A stretch of 64,000 bases of DNA from Dyadobacter fanqingshengii (GTDB taxonomy: Bacteria > Bacteroidota > Bacteroidia > Cytophagales > Spirosomataceae), in the NCBI RefSeq assembly GCF_023822005.2, contig NZ_CP098806.1:4092001-4156000 (forward strand), given 5' to 3'. Below, one piece after another: positions 59,805 through 64,000 of this stretch; positions within the stretch are counted from its first letter, which is position 1; the number at the start of each line of letters is the position of its first letter. The notes beneath the pieces were generated by a model. The model searched no databases and was not told where the DNA came from. It saw only the letters and a program-made list of their open reading frames with translations. Both the position numbers and the translations under genes were made by a program.

Positions 59805-61613
59805 ATGCCCAAAAAGAACCCTGAACATGCGCGGATTGAGGATTATGGATTGATTGGAAATCTAAAAACCGTTGCACTTGTTTCCGTAGAAGGCTCTATC
59901 GATTTCATGTGTTACCCTGCTTTCGACTCGCCGACGGTTTTTGCAAAATTATTGGATAACAAAACCGGCGGGTGCTTTGCCATTTTTCCGCAAATGGACG
60001 GGTACAACACCAAGCAGCTTTACCTTCCGGCGACCGCGGTCCTGCTGACCCGGTTTTTCTCAGAGGAAGGCATTGCGGAAGTCACGGATTACATGCCGGT
60101 TGACGACAAGATGGATAAATCCAATGCGATCGTGCGGCAGGTGAAGACGGTTCGGGGAAAGATCACTTTTCAGGCGAAATGCGAACCTGCTTTTGACTAC
60201 GCCAATGCTTCGCATACGAGTAAGATGCGCGATGCCGGAGTGTATTTCCATGCAAATGATGCAGATGGAACGGTTATGCGTCTGATTGCGGATGTTCCTT
60301 TGCAGATCAGAAAGAATGCGGGTTATGCCGAGTTCACGCTTGAACAGGGTAAAACGGCCTATCTGGTATTGGAATGCGGCAAAAGTCAGGTTGATGAGGA
60401 AAACCCGATCGAAGCCTACAAGAAAAATACTTACCAGGATACGGTCGATTTCTGGCGGAATTGGTCCAAAAAATCTAGTTACAAAGGCCGCTGGACCGGG
60501 ACTGTAAACCGCTCGGCGATTACGCTCAAATTGCTGACTTCACGCGAGCAGGGTTCGATGGTGGCCGCCCCGACATTCAGCTTGCCGGAGGTGATCGGCG
60601 GCGGGCGCAACTGGGATTACCGATTCATGTGGATCAGGGACGCCGCTTTCACGATGTACGCATTCCTCCGGCTCGGGTATACAGACGAGGCCACGTCATT
60701 TCTGGAATGGATCCACGACCGCTGCCAGGAAGACAAGCTTTATCTCATGTACACGATCGACGGCGGGCATGATATGGAAGAAAAAGAGCTTGCGCATTTG
60801 AGCGGTTATCAAAATTCAAAACCGGTAAGGATCGGCAACGGCGCACAGGGCCAGAACCAGCTGGATATTTATGGGGAGTTGATTGACACCATTTACATTT
60901 ATAACAAACAGCATTCAGCCATTACGTTTGAGTTTTGGGAAACCATTGTGGAACAGGTGAATGTGGTTATAGAGAAGTGGAAAACGGCCGATCACGGGAT
61001 TTGGGAAATCCGGAACACCGAAAAGCATTTTCTACACAGCCGCTTGATGTGCTGGGTGGCCATGGACCGAGCGATCAAAATTGGCCAGCAGCGCTCGTTT
61101 CCTTTTCCTGAAAATGAATGGAAACAGGTGCGGGATGACATCTATACAGACATATATGAAAATTTCTGGAATGAGGAAATCGGTGCCTGGGTGCAGCACA
61201 AAGGCGCAAAAACCGTAGACGCCAGTGTTCTGCTGATGTCGCTCATGCACTTTATATCACCCCACGAACCACGCTGGCTATCCACATTGAAAGTCGTGGA
61301 AGAACAACTGGGCGTCGATGTGCTTTTATATCGCTACAAAAACGGCGAAACATCATTCGACGGCCTGGAAGGGGAAGAAGGCACATTCAATATGTGCTCA
61401 TTCTGGTACATTGAATCACTCGCCAAAAGTGGGGAAGTTGCAAAAGCACTTGATAGTTTCGAGAAAATGATAGGTTATGCCAACCATCTTGGCTTATTCA
61501 GCGAACAGATCGGTCACAAGGCCGAACATTTAGGCAACTTCCCGCAAGCATTTACGCACCTGGCTCTCATCAGCGCCGCATTGGAAATTGACAAGCAGCT
61601 CGACAGACAGTGA
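59805..61613 (+). CDS. Glycoside hydrolase family 15 enzyme
   Basis: A 602-residue cytoplasmic GH15 protein, the family of glucoamylases and of bacterial/archaeal trehalases. The N-terminal beta-sandwich (RIEDYGLIGNLKTVALVSVEGSIDFMCYPAFDSPTVFAKLLD) is followed by the (alpha/alpha)6 barrel: GGGRNWDYRFMWIRDAAFTMYAFLRLGY, then GAQGQNQLDIYGELIDTIYIY, the catalytic acid region GIWEIRNTEKHFLHSRLMCWVAMDRAI and the base region LEGEEGTFNMCSFWYIESLAKSG. No signal peptide, so it acts on internal sugars, trehalose or maltodextrins. Its stop codon lies 5 bp from that of the convergent membrane protein. Confidence 0.92.
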   Translation: MPKKNPEHARIEDYGLIGNLKTVALVSVEGSIDFMCYPAFDSPTVFAKLLDNKTGGCFAIFPQMDGYNTKQLYLPATAVLLTRFFSEEGIAEVTDYMPVDDKMDKSNAIVRQVKTVRGKITFQAKCEPAFDYANASHTSKMRDAGVYFHANDADGTVMRLIADVPLQIRKNAGYAEFTLEQGKTAYLVLECGKSQVDEENPIEAYKKNTYQDTVDFWRNWSKKSSYKGRWTGTVNRSAITLKLLTSREQGSMVAAPTFSLPEVIGGGRNWDYRFMWIRDAAFTMYAFLRLGYTDEATSFLEWIHDRCQEDKLYLMYTIDGGHDMEEKELAHLSGYQNSKPVRIGNGAQGQNQLDIYGELIDTIYIYNKQHSAITFEFWETIVEQVNVVIEKWKTADHGIWEIRNTEKHFLHSRLMCWVAMDRAIKIGQQRSFPFPENEWKQVRDDIYTDIYENFWNEEIGAWVQHKGAKTVDASVLLMSLMHFISPHEPRWLSTLKVVEEQLGVDVLLYRYKNGETSFDGLEGEEGTFNMCSFWYIESLAKSGEVAKALDSFEKMIGYANHLGLFSEQIGHKAEHLGNFPQAFTHLALISAALEIDKQLDRQ

Positions 61614-61618
61614 TCCTA

Positions 61619-63091
61619 CTAATGATGCCGCCGGCTCAAATACCGTTCATAAACCGAGTCCGAAGCACCCAAATACTGTTTTGCCCCTACCGGATCCTTA
61701 TACCCACGGAGCAGAGCCTGGTAAATATTCGGGTAGTCCGTGTAACCGAATGTCCGGTAATGCCCCTTTTGGCCAGTTATCCGACTTGCAATTTTATTTT
61801 CCCTTAGCAGGTTTGATTTGACGAAGATGAGGCTAATTATCAAGAATAAAAGTAATGAAGACGCTATATAAAAGGACTTCTGTTTTGGGAATTGTCTGGT
61901 TCTTATCCCAGTCTCAAATCCCTTCAAAATTCCGATAAATAAAATGATGCACAGCGGAATAGATCCCCTGAAAAACAGATCATTATATATGCCCATTCGA
62001 TAAGTGGATAGTGCAAACAGCAGGCCAAAAATTGTGTGGATAAACCATGTGGGGAAAATCTGAAAGATTCTATTGAGGGATATAATGACGATATAAAAGA
62101 CAGTAAAGTCTATCAGCAAACCTGCCGCATAGCTTAATAAAACATGCTCTGCAAATTCAAATTCCCAGAGAAAACCTTGGATGGCTAAGGTTTGCGAAGA
62201 AAGAAAGTATGTGAATATAGGCAGAAAGACCAGTCCCGGTATAATGTATGAAACCACCACCATTCGCCGGTCGATCGCTCTCCATCCGTCATTCAAGATG
62301 TATTTATGGATAAATAATGCGCCACATACAGCAAGCAACGAAAGGGCCGGAAATACACCCCAGATAAAGACCAATATCACCGCAAAAAAGGTCTCGTCGA
62401 TTTTTTCTCTGTACATAAAATCATATAACAAGATTCCAGAACCGATTAATGAAGGAATTATCTGATTGGGAGCGAAAGCACTCTGTTCGAAGACAGATCT
62501 GATGGCAGGGTTGAATATAGGTGCGTGGATCTGTGATAAGTTTAAAAGATTAAAAGCAGAGAATACCAGCTGCCCAACGCCGCGCATTAACAGGAAAATC
62601 ACCAGCATGAACCTGCTTTGGCCAACAAGCAGGAGCATCCAGGCGAATCCCAGAAAAAAGCCCAGAAACGTCCAAAATACGAGCACGGAGGGCAGTAATT
62701 GTCCATATATTTTAGAGGCAAATGCAGGCACCAGATAGTATCCATAATAATAACAGGCATATCTGTCTACCTCAGGAAAGTATATCGGCCAGTCGTTTTG
62801 AAACAGGTCGTAAAACTTCGTATTGTGGGCAAGCCAGTCAAATGATGGTTTACTAAATCCATCAATACCACAAAAGAATACACACGCAATGGAAAATATA
62901 GATAGGAAGCCTAAGCTATTGACAGTCAGGCTGCTTGTATGATCCTCTTTCTTGAATTCCAAATAAAGCAAGTAACCAAACCCAATCGTAAGCAGGGCCG
63001 AATATGGCTGTCTGAACCAGCCGATTCCAAACAGTAAATTGGGGAGTAATAAGTAAAAAATGCAACATTTACGTAATAGCCCTGCACTCAT
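61619..63091 (-). CDS. Multipass membrane protein of unknown function
   Basis: A 490-residue integral membrane protein with about 11 hydrophobic helices and a soluble C-terminal part (RITGQKGHYRTFGYTDYPNIYQALLRGYKDPVGAKQYLGASDSVYERYL). I do not recognise the family. Helix text such as YYYGYYLVPAFASKIYGQLLPSVLVFWTFLGFFLGFAWMLLL and FAVILVFIWGVFPALSLLAVCGALF resembles polytopic glycosyltransferases or O-antigen ligase-like proteins, but the catalytic Asp motifs of GT39/GT83 are not visible. A sugar- or lipid-related membrane role is a guess. It stands alone. Confidence 0.7.
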   Translation of the reverse strand: MSAGLLRKCCIFYLLLPNLLFGIGWFRQPYSALLTIGFGYLLYLEFKKEDHTSSLTVNSLGFLSIFSIACVFFCGIDGFSKPSFDWLAHNTKFYDLFQNDWPIYFPEVDRYACYYYGYYLVPAFASKIYGQLLPSVLVFWTFLGFFLGFAWMLLLVGQSRFMLVIFLLMRGVGQLVFSAFNLLNLSQIHAPIFNPAIRSVFEQSAFAPNQIIPSLIGSGILLYDFMYREKIDETFFAVILVFIWGVFPALSLLAVCGALFIHKYILNDGWRAIDRRMVVVSYIIPGLVFLPIFTYFLSSQTLAIQGFLWEFEFAEHVLLSYAAGLLIDFTVFYIVIISLNRIFQIFPTWFIHTIFGLLFALSTYRMGIYNDLFFRGSIPLCIILFIGILKGFETGIRTRQFPKQKSFYIASSLLLFLIISLIFVKSNLLRENKIASRITGQKGHYRTFGYTDYPNIYQALLRGYKDPVGAKQYLGASDSVYERYLSRRHH

Positions 63092-63259
63092 GTATCTTCG
63101 CCATTTTTCAAGATACCATAAGCTTGCAGGACTGATAATCTACCTCGTCCTTGCTGAGGTCGCCCAAGCAAATGTTTTGAGGGACGCGTTCGATCATCGT
63201 CGCTTATGCGGCTGGTAACTTTGTATATTAAGTGAAATATTTAAAAAATTGTAAAGCAT

Positions 63260-64000
63260 ATGACAAATATCGCATTGGTGGTGGGAGCGACCGGCATTAC
63301 AGGAAGTAACCTCGCGGAAAAATTGATTGAAAAAGGCTGGATTACGTACGGCCTGTCCCGTAACCCAGATACAGAGATTGCAGGTTTAAAACCCATTGCA
63401 GCGGACCTGCTTAATCCGGATGACCTGGCAGCGAAACTGGCAGAAGTTGCGCCTACGCACGTTTTCTTCACAAGCTGGATGCGCAATGATACGGAAGCTG
63501 AAAATATCCGCGTAAACAGCGCAATGGTCAGAAATTTGCTAGACGCGCTTTCCTCGAAAAATTCCGTTCAGCACGTTGCGCTGGTAACCGGGCTTAAACA
63601 TTATCTGGGGCCGTTTGAAGCATATGCAAAAGCCGGCACATTGCCCGAAACCCCTGTCCGTGAAGAACATCCGAGGTTGGATCTGGAAAATTTTTACTAT
63701 GCGCAGGAAGATGCAGTGTATGCCGCCGCAGCCCGGGATGGCTTTACATGGAGCATTCACAGGCCCCATTCCGTTGTGGGCAAAGCGGTTGGCAATTTAA
63801 TGAATGTGGGCACGACCCTGGCCATTTATGCGAGCATATGTAAAGAAACGGGCAGACCATTTCAATTCCCTGGATCGGCCGAGCAATGGAACGGGGTATC
63901 AGACGTAACCGACGCAAAACTCCTGGCTGAACATATGATATGGGCCGCTACCACCGAAGCTGCGCATAATGAGGCATTCAATGTGGCTAATGGAGATATT
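63260..64000 (+). CDS. SDR oxidoreductase of the PRISE type, 3' truncated by window edge
   Basis: 247 residues are visible and the frame runs off the right edge. The N-terminus IALVVGATGITGSNLAEKLIEKGW is the dinucleotide-binding motif GATGITG. Further marks are LVTGLKHYLGPFEAY, the region EEHPRLDLENFYYAQEDAVYAAA with the Tyr of the catalytic site, and WSIHRPHSVVGKAVGNLMNVGTTLAIYASICKE. This combination fits the progesterone 5-beta-reductase/iridoid synthase-like (PRISE) SDR group, which reduces enones with NADPH; the bacterial substrate is unknown. ATG at 63260 is the clear start. Confidence 0.85.
   Translation, partial: MTNIALVVGATGITGSNLAEKLIEKGWITYGLSRNPDTEIAGLKPIAADLLNPDDLAAKLAEVAPTHVFFTSWMRNDTEAENIRVNSAMVRNLLDALSSKNSVQHVALVTGLKHYLGPFEAYAKAGTLPETPVREEHPRLDLENFYYAQEDAVYAAAARDGFTWSIHRPHSVVGKAVGNLMNVGTTLAIYASICKETGRPFQFPGSAEQWNGVSDVTDAKLLAEHMIWAATTEAAHNEAFNVANGDI

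Noticed and set aside
1..64000. tRNA, rRNA, CRISPR arrays and insertion sequences
   Set aside because: I looked for cloverleaf-like T-arm GGTTCGAATCC text, regularly spaced repeats and transposase motifs and found none I could support by eye.

Overview
The window looks like chromosome of a Bacteroidota bacterium of the order Cytophagales, most like Dyadobacter or a close relative. The genus is inferred from gene content and was not checked by a search. Supporting signs are type IX secretion genes (porU, porV) with C-terminally sorted cargo, two TonB-dependent receptors, DUF4249 and DUF4290 proteins, LytS/LytTR regulation, lipoproteins with acidic stretches after the lipid cysteine, and several promoters with the Bacteroidota -7 box TAnnTTTG. 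I see no prophage, CRISPR array, transposase, rRNA or tRNA.

Layout. 1-9.6 kb: end of a beta-propeller protein, an AIM24-like protein, gltX, a RidA protein, a thioesterase, an outer-membrane barrel protein, then a PadR regulator with a large PspC/DUF2807 membrane protein and a smaller DUF2807 protein. 9.7-15.8 kb: divergent dihydrofolate reductase, a secreted C25 (gingipain-like) protease, DUF4290, murA and a DUF1080 protein. 16-24 kb: photolyase, M16 peptidase homologue, porV, porU, SprT. 24-29.4 kb: small lipoprotein, GGGP synthase, small membrane proteins and hisH-hisA-hisF-hisIE, preceded by what reads as a histidine leader peptide and attenuator. 29.4-39.6 kb: M14 carboxypeptidase, a TonB receptor with a surface lipoprotein, HupE/UreJ protein, M1 aminopeptidase, 2-hydroxyacid dehydrogenase. 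39.6-44.3 kb: Lys-rich small protein, stand-alone LytTR protein, two overlapping LytS kinases with one LytTR response regulator, and a HigBA-type toxin-antitoxin pair with a 22-bp palindromic operator. 44.4-64 kb: a DUF4249 lipoprotein, a large GAF protein, a short UvrA paralogue, a glycosyltransferase-like remnant, an 11-repeat T9SS cargo protein, a DUF4180 protein, a four-gene TonB/DUF4249/small-lipoprotein locus, a GH15 enzyme, a multipass membrane protein and the start of an SDR gene.

How the genes work together. PorU and PorV process and shuttle T9SS cargo across the outer membrane; the C25 protease and the repeat protein, both with C-terminal sorting domains, are plausible clients. The two TonB receptors sit with lipoproteins as nutrient-uptake units. 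The his genes catalyse consecutive middle steps of histidine synthesis and appear to be controlled by translation of a His-rich leader. The most interesting signal is that leader/attenuator at 29137-29278.
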